A stretch of 24,402 nt of DNA, taken from the NCBI GenBank assembly GCA_041665605.1, contig JBAYIO010000089.1, positions 1 through 24,402 of the forward strand, written 5' to 3'. A program made the position numbers and the translations under genes. The notes under the pieces were generated by a model. It saw only the letters and a program-made list of their open reading frames with translations, was not told the origin of the DNA and ran no database searches. The DNA comes from CAIPAT01 sp041665605. GTDB lineage: Bacteria; Verrucomicrobiota; Lentisphaeria; Victivallales; Victivallaceae. Shown piece after piece: positions 1 to 7,928 of the stretch; position 1 is the first letter of the stretch, and every line of letters begins with the position of its first letter.

Positions 1-127
1 TCACTATATATAGATAATTGATTGTTAAAATTTTTAAATGTTACCATTTTATTTTTTGTGGATAAAAAGGATTTGGATTTATGACGGATGTGTTTAAATT
101 TACGGACGACCAGCGGAGTGGGGGGAG

Positions 128-184
128 CCCGCGAATGCGGGAGTGAAAAGTTGGCCCAGCTTGCTGGTCCCGCGAATGCGGGAG
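128..184. repeat. Two direct copies of a GC hairpin word
   Basis: The 16-base word CCCGCGAATGCGGGAG occurs at 128-143 and again at 169-184. Each copy can fold as a CCCGC/GCGGG hairpin. A near copy with one loop change (CCCGCGACTGCGGGAT) lies at 893-908, at the far end of the tandem array, so the same hairpin family borders the array on both sides. No function can be assigned from the sequence alone. Confidence 0.7.
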
Positions 185-205
185 AGAAAAGTGAAAACCC
201 AAAAG

Positions 206-951
206 CATTATGTTCAACGTGACTCCAAAATATCGGAGTTGATTGTCCAAAATGTGCATGTACGGTGTCCAAAATGGTTTTGGTGTAGTGCCGTCCGTCC
301 CGGACGGGGCTGCCCCAAATGGGTGAAAAATTAAAAAACATTATGCTCAACGTATGTCCAGAATATGGGGAACAGGTGTCCAAAATGTAGTGAAAGCGAG
401 AAAAGTGGAAAGCGAGAAAAGCGAGAAAAGTTTTGAAGACATTATGTTCAACATGACTCCAAAACATCGGAGTTGATTGTCCAAAATGTGCATGTACGGT
501 GTCCAAAATGGTTTTGGTGTAGTGCCGTCCGTCTCGGACGGGGCTGTCCAAATGGGTGTAAATACTGAAACATTATGCTCAACCGGTGTCCAGAATATGG
601 GGAACAGGTGTCCAAAATGTAGTGAAAGCGAGAAAAGTGGAAAGCAAGAAAAGCGAGAAAAGTTTTGAAGACATTATGTTCAACGTGACTCCCAAAGATA
701 GGAGTTGACTGTCCAAAATGTGCAGGTGCGGTGTCCAAAATGATTTTGTTATAGTGCCGTCCGTCTCGGACGGGGCTGTCCAAATGGGTGTAAATACTGA
801 AAAACATTATGCTCAACGACTATCCAAAGTGTCGGAGTGGGCTGTCCAAAATGGTTTTGGTGTAGTGCCGTCCGTCCCGGACGGGGCTGTCTCCCGCGAC
901 TGCGGGATGCGGAACGGGTGTCCAAAATGTGTAAGGAAACTGTCCAAAATG
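206..951. repeat. Tandem array, ~233-bp unit, with paired TGTCCAAAATG words and hairpins
   Basis: About three imperfect tandem units start at 206, 440 and 672 with the word CATTATGTTCAAC. A half-unit variant, CATTATGCTCAAC, starts at 339, 571 and 805. The word TGTCCAAAATG occurs exactly eleven times, starting at 244, 266, 377, 478, 500, 609, 710, 732, 843, 919 and 941. Four of these form pairs spaced exactly 22 bp start to start (244/266, 478/500, 710/732, 919/941), with single copies in between. Each unit carries a 7-bp-arm hairpin, CCGTCCG/CGGACGG, at 291-307, 525-541, 757-773, with a fourth copy at 868-884. Purine-rich GAGAAAAG runs follow at 397-430 and 629-663. The spacing is regular enough for iterated protein-binding sites, but a passive repeat family is equally possible. 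Confidence 0.85.
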
Positions 952-1078
952 TGTTGTTGCAGTCCGGATGGATTTTATTAAAAACCGGTTTATTTTTTAA
1001 TGACACTATTGATTTTTTAGTTGCCGGAATTATCTTTTATTTTGTTAAATTGCCGATTTATAAAAATAACGTATTGGA

Positions 1079-2098
1079 ATGAGCAGAACCGTGACGTCAA
1101 GAAATATGAAACAGGCCAGTCGAAAAGATGTTGCAAAAGCGGCAGGCGTAAGCCTGACAACCGTGACGCATGCATTGAATCCGAAGCCCGGCACACGCGT
1201 AAACAGCGCAACCCGTGAGAAAGTCAAGCGGATTGCGAGTGAGCTTAATTACCGTCCGAGCTTTGTCGGCCGGGCGCTGGTTACCGGAAAAAGCTTTAAC
1301 GTCGGCCTGCTGCAGCCCGGATACGAAGCCATGTTCCGGAACTTTTACCAGCACATGGCTTACGGGATGGTCGAGTCCATGGGCAAAGACGATTACAACC
1401 TGCTGCTGGTCTTCCGTGACGAGCAGAAAAATTACCTCCGGACAATCAGCCAGGGCCGGGTTGACGGAATGATCGTGCTGCAAAGCGATTTCGGCGACAG
1501 TCATATTGAAAATGTAATTGAAACTGATATTCCGACGGTCGTGCTGAACCGGACATTAAATTTGCCGGAGAATCCGGTTGTCGGCTGCGTGGCGTCCGAT
1601 CACGCGCTGCTGGTCGAGGAAGCGTTCAAACACTTTCTTCGCAAAGGCTGCAAAAACATAGCCGCGTTCAATGACCAGCGGAGCTGCGATCCTAATTTCA
1701 GGTTATTCGAAGCCTTCACGCGCATGTCTGAAAGCCTGATCAAAGACGGCATTACCGCAACCACGGTGGTTCCGTCAAAAGAGAGATTTGCCGCTCAGAT
1801 CAATAATCTGTTCGAGTCCGGGCAGCGCTGGGACGGAATATTCGTCGACGGCGAGGAGTTCCTGGTGCCGCTGGTAAAGAGTGCGGTAAAATTCGGCTTG
1901 AAACCGGGACGGGATTTTGAACTTATTCTCTCTTCTGTGGAAAAGGGCTTGAAGCCGGCGGACTTTGACTGTCCGGTAACTATTTATCTGCAGCAGCCGG
2001 AAGTGATGGGAGCGGAGGCATGGAAAATGCTGAAAGCGTTTATTGACAGAGAAAAAACGGACAGATTCATAAAAGTGCCGTATAAAAAAGTCATGTAA
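1079..2098 (+). CDS. LacI-family transcriptional regulator
   Basis: This 339-residue protein has the usual LacI/GalR layout. An N-terminal helix-turn-helix lies at about residues 14-34 (RKDVAKAAGVSLTTVTHALN), followed by the hinge-proximal part up to about residue 70 (REKVKRIASELNYRPS). A periplasmic-binding-protein-like effector domain fills the rest. Such proteins bind a palindromic operator as dimers and are released or locked by a sugar-like ligand. It lies 26 bp upstream of a same-strand Gfo/Idh/MocA oxidoreductase, so that gene is the likely target and its substrate a candidate effector. No transporter accompanies the pair. The start at 1079 lacks a clear Shine-Dalgarno; an ATG at 1106, just before the DNA-binding domain, is an alternative. 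The family is clear, the ligand unknown. Confidence 0.93.
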   Translation: MSRTVTSRNMKQASRKDVAKAAGVSLTTVTHALNPKPGTRVNSATREKVKRIASELNYRPSFVGRALVTGKSFNVGLLQPGYEAMFRNFYQHMAYGMVESMGKDDYNLLLVFRDEQKNYLRTISQGRVDGMIVLQSDFGDSHIENVIETDIPTVVLNRTLNLPENPVVGCVASDHALLVEEAFKHFLRKGCKNIAAFNDQRSCDPNFRLFEAFTRMSESLIKDGITATTVVPSKERFAAQINNLFESGQRWDGIFVDGEEFLVPLVKSAVKFGLKPGRDFELILSSVEKGLKPADFDCPVTIYLQQPEVMGAEAWKMLKAFIDREKTDRFIKVPYKKVM

Positions 2099-2124
2099 AA
2101 GTTAAGAAATAAAGGAAAAACAAG

Positions 2125-3024
2125 ATGTCAACCCTTAAAATCGGTATGATCGGGCTGGATACTTCGCATTGTCCGGCGTTCGTCAAATTGCTCAACGACC
2201 CCGCGAACGAGTTTCATATCTCCGGCGCGAAAGTGGTAAAAGCGTTTCCAGGCGGCAGCAAAGATTTCTCTTTGAGCCACAGCCGGGTGGGACAGTTTAC
2301 CGAAGAACTTAAGGCGCTGGGAATTCAGATTTGTGATTCCCTGGAAGAAACCGCCAAAGACATGGATGCGTTTTTCCTGGAAAGCGTAGACGGACGGCAG
2401 CACCTCGAACAGTTCAAAGTCCTGGCAAAATTCGGCAAGCCGGTTTTTATTGACAAGCCGCTTGCCTGTTCATTTGAAGACGCCAAAGCCATTGCGGAAA
2501 TTGCCAGGGCGAAAAATGTTCCGGTAGTGACTGCATCGGCAATCCGTTTTGCCAAAGGGATTGGCGATCTGCTGGAAGCCGGTGAAGTTGTCCAGTCCTG
2601 TGAAGCGTTCGGACCGATGGCTCTGCTGGCCGATTACCGCGATTACTTCTGGTACGGAATCCATTCCGCCGAAGTGCTTTATGCGATGATGGGCAAAGGC
2701 TGCAAGACCGTCCAGACATTCAATACCGAAAAGATTGACGTAATCGTCGGCATCTGGGAAGACGGCAGAATCGGCACGCTGAGAGGCAACCGCACCGGAG
2801 CCAATAACTTCGGCTGTGTCGTCACCACGGATAAAACTGCCAAAGCCGGTTTCGCCTCCGGTGATATTCCGTATTATGCGCTGATGCTTAAAAAAGTGAT
2901 CCCGTTCTTCCAGAACGGCCAATCGCCGGTCTGCATGGAGGAAAGTCTCGAGGTAATTGCATTCCTCGAAGCAGCGAGCCAGAGCCGGGCGAACGGCGGC
3001 AAACCCGTCAATATTATGAAGTAA
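2125..3024 (+). CDS. Gfo/Idh/MocA-family NAD(P)-dependent oxidoreductase
   Basis: The protein has 299 residues, shorter than the common 330-390 of the family. A Rossmann-type N-terminus begins at KIGMIGLDTSH (residues 5-15); the classical GxGxxG is altered to GLDTSH, as in some subfamilies. The family signature (E/D)KP appears as FIDKPLACS at about residues 108-116, in the part that shapes the cofactor and active site. The C-terminal half forms the substrate-binding alpha/beta domain. Members oxidise or reduce hydroxyls of sugars, inositols or related polyols using NAD(P). AGGA at 2113, eight bases before the ATG, supports this start. The gene follows the LacI regulator directly and is probably co-transcribed with it. 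The substrate cannot be deduced. Confidence 0.88.
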   Translation: MSTLKIGMIGLDTSHCPAFVKLLNDPANEFHISGAKVVKAFPGGSKDFSLSHSRVGQFTEELKALGIQICDSLEETAKDMDAFFLESVDGRQHLEQFKVLAKFGKPVFIDKPLACSFEDAKAIAEIARAKNVPVVTASAIRFAKGIGDLLEAGEVVQSCEAFGPMALLADYRDYFWYGIHSAEVLYAMMGKGCKTVQTFNTEKIDVIVGIWEDGRIGTLRGNRTGANNFGCVVTTDKTAKAGFASGDIPYYALMLKKVIPFFQNGQSPVCMEESLEVIAFLEAASQSRANGGKPVNIMK

Positions 3025-3037
3025 GTTCCCTGAAAGA

Positions 3038-3063
3038 CAAACTCCGGGTAATGCCGGAGTTTG
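3038..3063. terminator. Bidirectional hairpin between convergent genes
   Basis: CAAACTCCGG (3038-3047) and CCGGAGTTTG (3054-3063) form a perfect 10-bp stem around a 6-base loop. The hairpin sits between the stop of the oxidoreductase at 3024 and the stop of the convergent minus-strand gene at 3065. The stem ends in A/T-rich pairs on both sides, but no long T-tract follows. It probably ends both transcripts. Confidence 0.7.
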
Positions 3064-3064
3064 T

Positions 3065-4255
3065 TCAGCGGCAGATCAGGCCGGCATTATCGCATTGTTC
3101 CAGCGTGTAGTGTTCGGCAACGGCTTTTTCCAGCTTCGGGGCTGACGCGACGTCTCCCAGCATGATTCCGCCGACCAGAATGCGGTTTAGGAAAAACAGT
3201 TTCTTGTAGATATTTTTGAGGTCGTCTTTTGAAGAGACCTTTTGATATTGTCCGTCGCTTTGGCCTATATCCCCGACCGAGAACAGCCGGGTTCCGAATG
3301 CGTTCAGTCTGGCGCCGTACATGTTGTGATTGAAGGCCAGCGGTTCTCCGGCAATGTTGGCTCCGGCAATCATGCCCTGCTCTTTGGACGGCTGCCATAA
3401 ACCGTAGCAGCAGTTATTGAATGACGTGCAGTCGCCGGCGGCGTAAATATCCGGGTCGGAGGTCTGCATGTGTTCGCTGACGATGATTGCCCGGCCGACG
3501 TCAATGCCGGCCGACGCGGCGCTTTCGATATTGCATTTCAAGCCCGCGCAGATGATAACCAGTTCGCAGGGGATGTTCTGTTCATTCTGAGTCTGAATGC
3601 CTTCAACCTTCTCCTTGCCGCAGATATGGGAAATGAAAACTCCGTAATGGGTTTTGACGTTAGCGCTGGAATTCATCTGCTTAACCAATATTGCCGCCCC
3701 CTCCTCGTCAAGCTGGCGGGGCAGAATGGCCGGGCAGGCTTCCAGCACAGTCACATTGGTACCGAGCTTGCTGAGGTTGTCCGCGATTTCCAGCCCGAGC
3801 AGTCCGCCGCCAATGACGGCGATATTCTTTGTTCCGCTTTTAATGTACTCATGCAATATGTCGAGTTGAGCTTTATCCCTCAAGGTAATGACTTGGGGCA
3901 GTTCGGTTCCCTGAATCGGGGGAATGAAGCAGCGGCCCCCGGTGGCGAGCAGCAGTTTGTCGTACCCGATATTGCTGCCGTCATTTAAAAAGACTGTTTT
4001 GTGCTGCCGGTTGATGCTGACGGCCTCTATCCCCAGGTGCAACTGGAACTTTTTCTCCCGGTAATACGTTTCCGGATGGAGGAAGAATTGCTCATCGGTT
4101 ATCGTCTGAGAGATCATCCGGGTAAGCGCCGGGCGGCGGTATGGCAGCACGTTCTCTCTGGAGAAAAGATGTATTTCAGCATTCTGACAGCGGGAACGGA
4201 TTGCTTCAGCGGCTTCCAGGGCGGCGATTCCTGCTCCAATCATTACGATTTTCAT
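3065..4255 (-). CDS. FAD-dependent NAD(P)H oxidoreductase (rubredoxin/nitrite reductase type)
   Basis: This 396-residue class I pyridine nucleotide-disulfide-type flavoprotein has an FAD-binding ADP fold at the N-terminus (IGAGIAALEAAEAIR, about residues 6-20; the third glycine of GxGxxG is alanine). An ATGG strand-end motif lies near residue 104. The central NAD(P)H-binding fold shows GGGLLGLE (149-156), and the second FAD motif is YAAGDC (271-276). The layout matches NADH:rubredoxin reductases and the N-terminal part of NirB, which pass electrons from NAD(P)H to a small iron-sulfur partner. No rubredoxin, flavodiiron protein or nitrite reductase gene is nearby, so the partner is unknown. 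AAAGAGGT six bases upstream is a good ribosome site. A sigma70-like promoter lies at 4280-4307. Confidence 0.88.
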   Translation of the reverse strand: MKIVMIGAGIAALEAAEAIRSRCQNAEIHLFSRENVLPYRRPALTRMISQTITDEQFFLHPETYYREKKFQLHLGIEAVSINRQHKTVFLNDGSNIGYDKLLLATGGRCFIPPIQGTELPQVITLRDKAQLDILHEYIKSGTKNIAVIGGGLLGLEIADNLSKLGTNVTVLEACPAILPRQLDEEGAAILVKQMNSSANVKTHYGVFISHICGKEKVEGIQTQNEQNIPCELVIICAGLKCNIESAASAGIDVGRAIIVSEHMQTSDPDIYAAGDCTSFNNCCYGLWQPSKEQGMIAGANIAGEPLAFNHNMYGARLNAFGTRLFSVGDIGQSDGQYQKVSSKDDLKNIYKKLFFLNRILVGGIMLGDVASAPKLEKAVAEHYTLEQCDNAGLICR

Positions 4256-4279
4256 AATAGACCTCTTTTATATAGAGCT

Positions 4280-4307
4280 ATAATAATCTCTTTCGCCTGT
4301 TTTTCAA
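4280..4307 (-). promoter_or_regulatory. Sigma70-like promoter for the FAD oxidoreductase
   Basis: Read on the minus strand, TTGAAA (4307-4302) and TATTAT (4285-4280) are separated by 16 bases. Each hexamer differs from the E. coli-type consensus at one position. The predicted start lies about 20 bases before the ribosome site of the gene starting at 4255. The call is by pattern only. Confidence 0.5.
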
Positions 4308-4368
4308 TCGCGGCTCCTTTAAATATCTGAAGTCCGGAATTAAATTACCTGCTTAACTTAAGGATATC

Positions 4369-6102
4369 ATGGAAAAGATATATTTCTTCAAAGACTATCT
4401 GCTGGAACATTACGGGCGGCAAATGCACCGGATTCCGATAGACTTGCCGTTAAGCTGTCCGAACCGGGAGAAGAATTCCGGCGCGGGATGCATTTACTGC
4501 GCGGACGACGGCAACCGCGCCCGTCACCTGCGGCATAACCTTTCGCTGCCGGACCAGGTTGCGCGCGGAATCGAATATGTCAGGACCCGCTACTGCGGCG
4601 GGCCGCCGTATATCGCCTATTTCCAGTCATTCACGAACACCAATGCGCCGGTGGAAATTCTCCGGAATTACTATTCGGAAGTGCTCCGTCTGGCGGATTT
4701 CAGGATGATGATCGTCTCAACCCGCCCGGATTGCCTCGGCGGCGAGATACTTGATCTGCTCTGCGAGTTCAAGCAGCAATGTGATGTCTGGGTGGAACTG
4801 GGGGTACAGACGTCCAATGAAAAGACGCTCCGGCTGATCCGTCGCGGACATAGTTTTGAGGATGTTAAAACTGCCGCAGCCAGACTTGCTGAACGGGGGA
4901 TCAAAAGCGCCGCGCATGTAATTATCGGCCTGCCCGGCGAAGGCCCGGAAGATTTCCGCCAAACCGCCCGGGACATTGCGGCGCTGCCGTTTGCCGGAGT
5001 GAAACTCCATAATCTGCTGGTGCTGAAGAATACCCCGCTGGCAAAAATGTATGCCGATCCGGCGTTCCAGCCGCAAATAAAAATCATGAACGAGTATGAA
5101 TACGCCGCCGCCGCCGCGGATTTCCTGCGCCTGCTGCCGTCCGGCTGGACGGTCATGCGGGTTACCGCCGATGCCGACGAGAAGGATGTCATCGCGCCGA
5201 AATGGTGGATGAAAAAAGGACAGTTCATCGATTACCTCTGTAAATACATGGAGCAGGGCGGCAATCTCCTCGGAGAGATTCCAGGCACGGAAACCGGCGA
5301 CGGTTCGCTGACCTTGTATCATCCGGAATACCGGCAGCATTTCCATACGCTGGCCGGAGCGGTTTCCGAGGCCAGGCACAAATTTATCATTCCGTCCAAA
5401 CTCCATGCGCGGCTGATTGCGCGGCAGGAAGTTAAAGTGCTGGATATCGGGTTCGGACTGGGGTACAACGTCTTTGAAGCCGTCAAAACGGCTCATGATG
5501 CGGCAGCAGGCAGATTGTCCGTCATTTCACTGGAGAAGGATATCCGGACTTTGCAGGCGGCATCCAGGCTCTTCGGGGCAGACTCGCTTGAACTGCGGAT
5601 TCTGGATGCATTGTCCGCCACCGGCAGTTTCAGGAGCGAGTTCGCTGAGGTCACGCTGATGACCGGCGATGCCAGGCATTCCGTCAAATTGTTGAAACAT
5701 GGCTTTGATTGTATCTATCTGGACGGTTTTTCTCCGGATATCAATCCTGAGCTATGGACGCTGGATTTTTTCCGGGAACTGAAAAGACTGCTTGAACCGT
5801 CCGGCATCATCGTCACTTATTCCAGCGCTTATCCGGTCCGCGGAGCGATGCTTAAATGCGGCTTGCAGGCCGGCGAGACAGATGCTTTCGGGCGCCGCCG
5901 GGGCGGCACCGCGGCGGCGGCGGACGCTTCGATCATTGAAAGCCTTGTTGCTGAGAAGGACATGAATATCATCCTGAAATCCACCGCCGGCACGCCATAC
6001 CGCGACCCGGGGCTGGATAATGCGGCGTCATGGATTCTGGAACATCACAAACGTGCGATTGCCAGGCTGCGTTCACTCGGCATTCCCAAGTGGTTCAAAT
6101 AA
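4369..6102 (+). CDS. Radical SAM (YhcC/YtqA-type) fused to MnmD-type tRNA methyltransferase
   Basis: A 577-residue two-domain protein. Residues 1 to ~305 match the TIGR01212 radical SAM family (E. coli YhcC, B. subtilis YtqA): SCPNREKN...GCIYC gives cluster cysteines C30, C41 and C44, and IIGLPGEGPEDF (185-196) is typical. Residues ~312-540 match the DUF752/MnmC methyltransferase domain: LYHPEYRQHFHT (316-327), the SAM-binding loop VLDIGFGLGYN (357-367), and YLDGFSPDINPELW (450-463), the hallmark of MnmC/MnmD. In B. subtilis, YtqA with the methyltransferase YtqB has been linked to the last steps of mnm5s2U34 formation in tRNA. I infer that this fusion removes the carboxymethyl group of cmnm5U34 and then methylates the product, replacing the FAD domain of MnmC. 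AAGGA lies 4 bases before the ATG. Domains are certain; the joint reaction is inferred. Confidence 0.9.
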   Translation: MEKIYFFKDYLLEHYGRQMHRIPIDLPLSCPNREKNSGAGCIYCADDGNRARHLRHNLSLPDQVARGIEYVRTRYCGGPPYIAYFQSFTNTNAPVEILRNYYSEVLRLADFRMMIVSTRPDCLGGEILDLLCEFKQQCDVWVELGVQTSNEKTLRLIRRGHSFEDVKTAAARLAERGIKSAAHVIIGLPGEGPEDFRQTARDIAALPFAGVKLHNLLVLKNTPLAKMYADPAFQPQIKIMNEYEYAAAAADFLRLLPSGWTVMRVTADADEKDVIAPKWWMKKGQFIDYLCKYMEQGGNLLGEIPGTETGDGSLTLYHPEYRQHFHTLAGAVSEARHKFIIPSKLHARLIARQEVKVLDIGFGLGYNVFEAVKTAHDAAAGRLSVISLEKDIRTLQAASRLFGADSLELRILDALSATGSFRSEFAEVTLMTGDARHSVKLLKHGFDCIYLDGFSPDINPELWTLDFFRELKRLLEPSGIIVTYSSAYPVRGAMLKCGLQAGETDAFGRRRGGTAAAADASIIESLVAEKDMNIILKSTAGTPYRDPGLDNAASWILEHHKRAIARLRSLGIPKWFK

Positions 6103-6106
6103 GCGG

Positions 6107-7567
6107 CTATTTAAGCGGTCCGGCCCGCTGCAACTGCTGAGCCTGATTCTGTTTATTTATCAACGCCGGCTTAATCCATTTATCAAAAAGTATCCTGGCC
6201 CTTGCGGGGTCTCCGGAGTTGTTTACAGTCTTGATCATGAAAGTCTCAAGTCCTTCGGTAGGAACATTTTGAGCTCTTAAATTATCTATGTAGTCTTCGG
6301 CGGCGGCATATCTCTCACTTTGAATCAGAACCGCCGCGGTGCTGCGGCGTTCATGGGCCGGGCGCAGTTTATCGGAATTCTTCCAGGTCGGGATAAAAAC
6401 GATTGCGGTGAGCAGCAGGGCGGTTCCCGCGCGGACATAATTTTTGCATTCGAAATTGCTGATGATAAATGCGATACCGGAGCCGGCCAATACGCACAGC
6501 AGCGGAACCGTCGGAATCCGGAAACGGTAGAACATTTCGAAAAAAACCATTGAACACACGTATCCGGCAATCAATACTGCTACCAGAATTACCGCCCTGT
6601 TGCGGAATTTATATGCCAGCGCCGTCACGGCCAATGCGATCAGAAGATTGAACGGGATCAGGAAGATTTTGAAAAAATCTATTACCTCGCGATGCGAATA
6701 CACCGACAGACTGTTGGCTATTTCATAGGAGGAAACATAATTTGCCAGTTGAACCGGAATGTTTTTAAGAATTGATCCCGCGGCGAAGGAAGCGCTTTTG
6801 ACGGCCTGTTCGCCGTGATATGCGCCGATAACGTTGTCAACATGGCCCGGGATGATCGCAAAATGGTCGAATCTGAAATAATTGTAGAATAATACCGGCA
6901 TTACGACCAGCGCCATTGCCGCAATATAGCCGGCGGCATATTTCAGTTTGAAATATTTCCGGACATCCTTCAGCAGCAGCAGCGCCGCCGGCGTCAATAC
7001 GACCGGAATGAAATTCTCGCGGCCGAGAATGCACAATCCGGCCAGCGCACCGGCAATCATATATTTACAGATGGATTTGCGGTAAAACGCCGAAATCAGA
7101 AAGTAAGTCATGACGATGAAGCCAAGGGCCAGCGGCACTTCCCGCAGAAAATCCAGCGAAACCAGCAGCGCCGGTCCATAAAAACAGTACAAAACCGCGG
7201 CCAGTTGCGCGGCCGGGCGGCCGATGCGCATTTTGATGCCGACCCGGTAGATCACCACCGGAATCAGCGCACATAAAAGCGCCTGCAAGGCGCGCATTAC
7301 GACCAGATTGCCCTGGCTGATAACCTCCAGCACGAACAGAAAAAGCGTATATACCGGGGAATACATATATCCCTGGTCCGGCATTTTTCCCTGATAGATA
7401 TCTACCGCGGCCCGCAGCATTGACAACTGATCGGTGCCCTCCAGCGGCCTCGGAAGCAGGCCTTCGCTCCGGGCGGCATAAAGCAGAAACAAGGAGCAGA
7501 AAACATAAAAAACATAAATCAGAATGGAGAAATTCCGGTTTAAAAAATAAAGACTTTTACTATTCAT
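6107..7567 (-). CDS. GT39/ArnT-like membrane glycosyltransferase (GT-C fold)
   Basis: This 486-residue protein begins with a hydrophobic helix (about residues 13-31) and has a series of further membrane segments through residue ~380, then a soluble C-terminal tail of about 100 residues. The first extracytoplasmic loop carries PLEGTDQ with a candidate catalytic acid, Asp46. LDFLREVPLALGF at 138-150 resembles the acidic loop of the dolichyl-phosphate-mannose/ArnT class. Such enzymes move a sugar from a polyprenyl-phosphate carrier to protein or lipid on the outer face of the membrane. ATG at 7567 is preferred over TTG at 7570 because AAAGG (7580-7576) is then 8 bases away. It is convergent with the radical SAM gene, with only 4 bases between stops. 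Donor and acceptor are unknown. Confidence 0.78.
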   Translation of the reverse strand: MNSKSLYFLNRNFSILIYVFYVFCSLFLLYAARSEGLLPRPLEGTDQLSMLRAAVDIYQGKMPDQGYMYSPVYTLFLFVLEVISQGNLVVMRALQALLCALIPVVIYRVGIKMRIGRPAAQLAAVLYCFYGPALLVSLDFLREVPLALGFIVMTYFLISAFYRKSICKYMIAGALAGLCILGRENFIPVVLTPAALLLLKDVRKYFKLKYAAGYIAAMALVVMPVLFYNYFRFDHFAIIPGHVDNVIGAYHGEQAVKSASFAAGSILKNIPVQLANYVSSYEIANSLSVYSHREVIDFFKIFLIPFNLLIALAVTALAYKFRNRAVILVAVLIAGYVCSMVFFEMFYRFRIPTVPLLCVLAGSGIAFIISNFECKNYVRAGTALLLTAIVFIPTWKNSDKLRPAHERRSTAAVLIQSERYAAAEDYIDNLRAQNVPTEGLETFMIKTVNNSGDPARARILFDKWIKPALINKQNQAQQLQRAGPLK

Positions 7568-7884
7568 CAATCAGACCTTTTATTATTATAAACATCCGGC
7601 ATTAAAAGAAATATTCCACCATGATGCTTAAACAGAATCTGCAATAGACAGTATTTATCACAGACTCCAAGTTATTAATATAGCATTCCCGCTTCTGTTG
7701 TCCAATTCCGGCAGCCAGAAAACGCCATGCAGAATCAATTTAATCACGGGTATACCAAAATCATTTTATGTCGAGTAGACATAATATGGTCTCCTGTGTT
7801 TAGGTTTATTTTGTATTCCCTCTTTCTCCGCCCTTTCGTTTTGCGGAGTATAACCATTCGAAGAAGAGTTCAATGCTCCTCACA
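7568..7884. other. Intergenic region between glycosyltransferase and intron remnant
   Basis: The stretch carries no credible gene. Its left part contains the leader and candidate promoter of the minus-strand glycosyltransferase. From about 7765 to 7884 it continues the group II intron remnant, reading on the minus strand: a CTCCGC/GCGGAG hairpin (on the plus strand, arms near 7828-7833 and 7843-7848) lies where domain VI and the 3' end would be expected. An inverted repeat TATGTC/GACATA occurs at 7768-7784. Confidence 0.6.
7677..7704 (-). promoter_or_regulatory. Sigma70-like promoter for the glycosyltransferase
   Basis: On the minus strand TGGACA (7704-7699) and TATATT (7682-7677) are 16 bases apart, each one base off the consensus. 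A transcript would start near 7670 and have a leader of roughly 100 bases before the ATG at 7567. The call is by pattern only. Confidence 0.42.
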
Positions 7885-7917
7885 GAACCGGACTTGTGGA
7901 TTTCCCATATCCGGCTC
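7885..7917 (-). ncRNA. Group II intron domain V
   Basis: The 33-base minus-strand sequence starts GAGCCGGATATGG, passes through GAAA and ends AAGTCCGGTTC. The ends pair as an 8-bp stem (GAGCCGGA with TCCGGTTC, one G-U). The invariant AGC catalytic triad of domain V is at the second to fourth positions. The upper part can close over a GAAA-containing loop. Its distance from the maturase stop (11 bases) is normal for ORF-containing bacterial group II introns. With the 5' intron domains lost, it cannot splice on its own. Confidence 0.75.
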
Positions 7918-7928
7918 TTCAGCTTAAC

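Larger units (their letters stand above)
1..1078. other. Repeat-rich non-coding region before the LacI gene
   Basis: I see no credible gene in this stretch. Its first ~120 bases are AT-rich and featureless to me. Bases 128-184 hold two GC hairpin words, bases 206 to about 951 hold a tandem array (described separately), and 952-1078 is an AT-rich leader to the LacI gene. Short open frames occur on both strands, but they run through repeat copies and give repetitive, cysteine-rich peptides with no recognisable domain. I therefore treat them as by-products of the repeats. A weak promoter-like pair (TTGATT at 1009 and TATCTT at 1031) lies ahead of the LacI gene but is below a level I would call. 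Confidence 0.7.

Noticed and set aside
206..951. CRISPR array
   Set aside because: Repeat units are long (~233 bp) and imperfect, the intervening sequence is itself repeated, and no cas genes are present.
448..1006. Several overlapping short open frames on both strands across the repeat array, some sharing peptide words such as VPSVSDGAVQMG
   Set aside because: They follow the DNA repeats: the same peptides recur because the 233-bp unit recurs, and both strands are open at once. No ribosome sites, domains or consistent starts support them.
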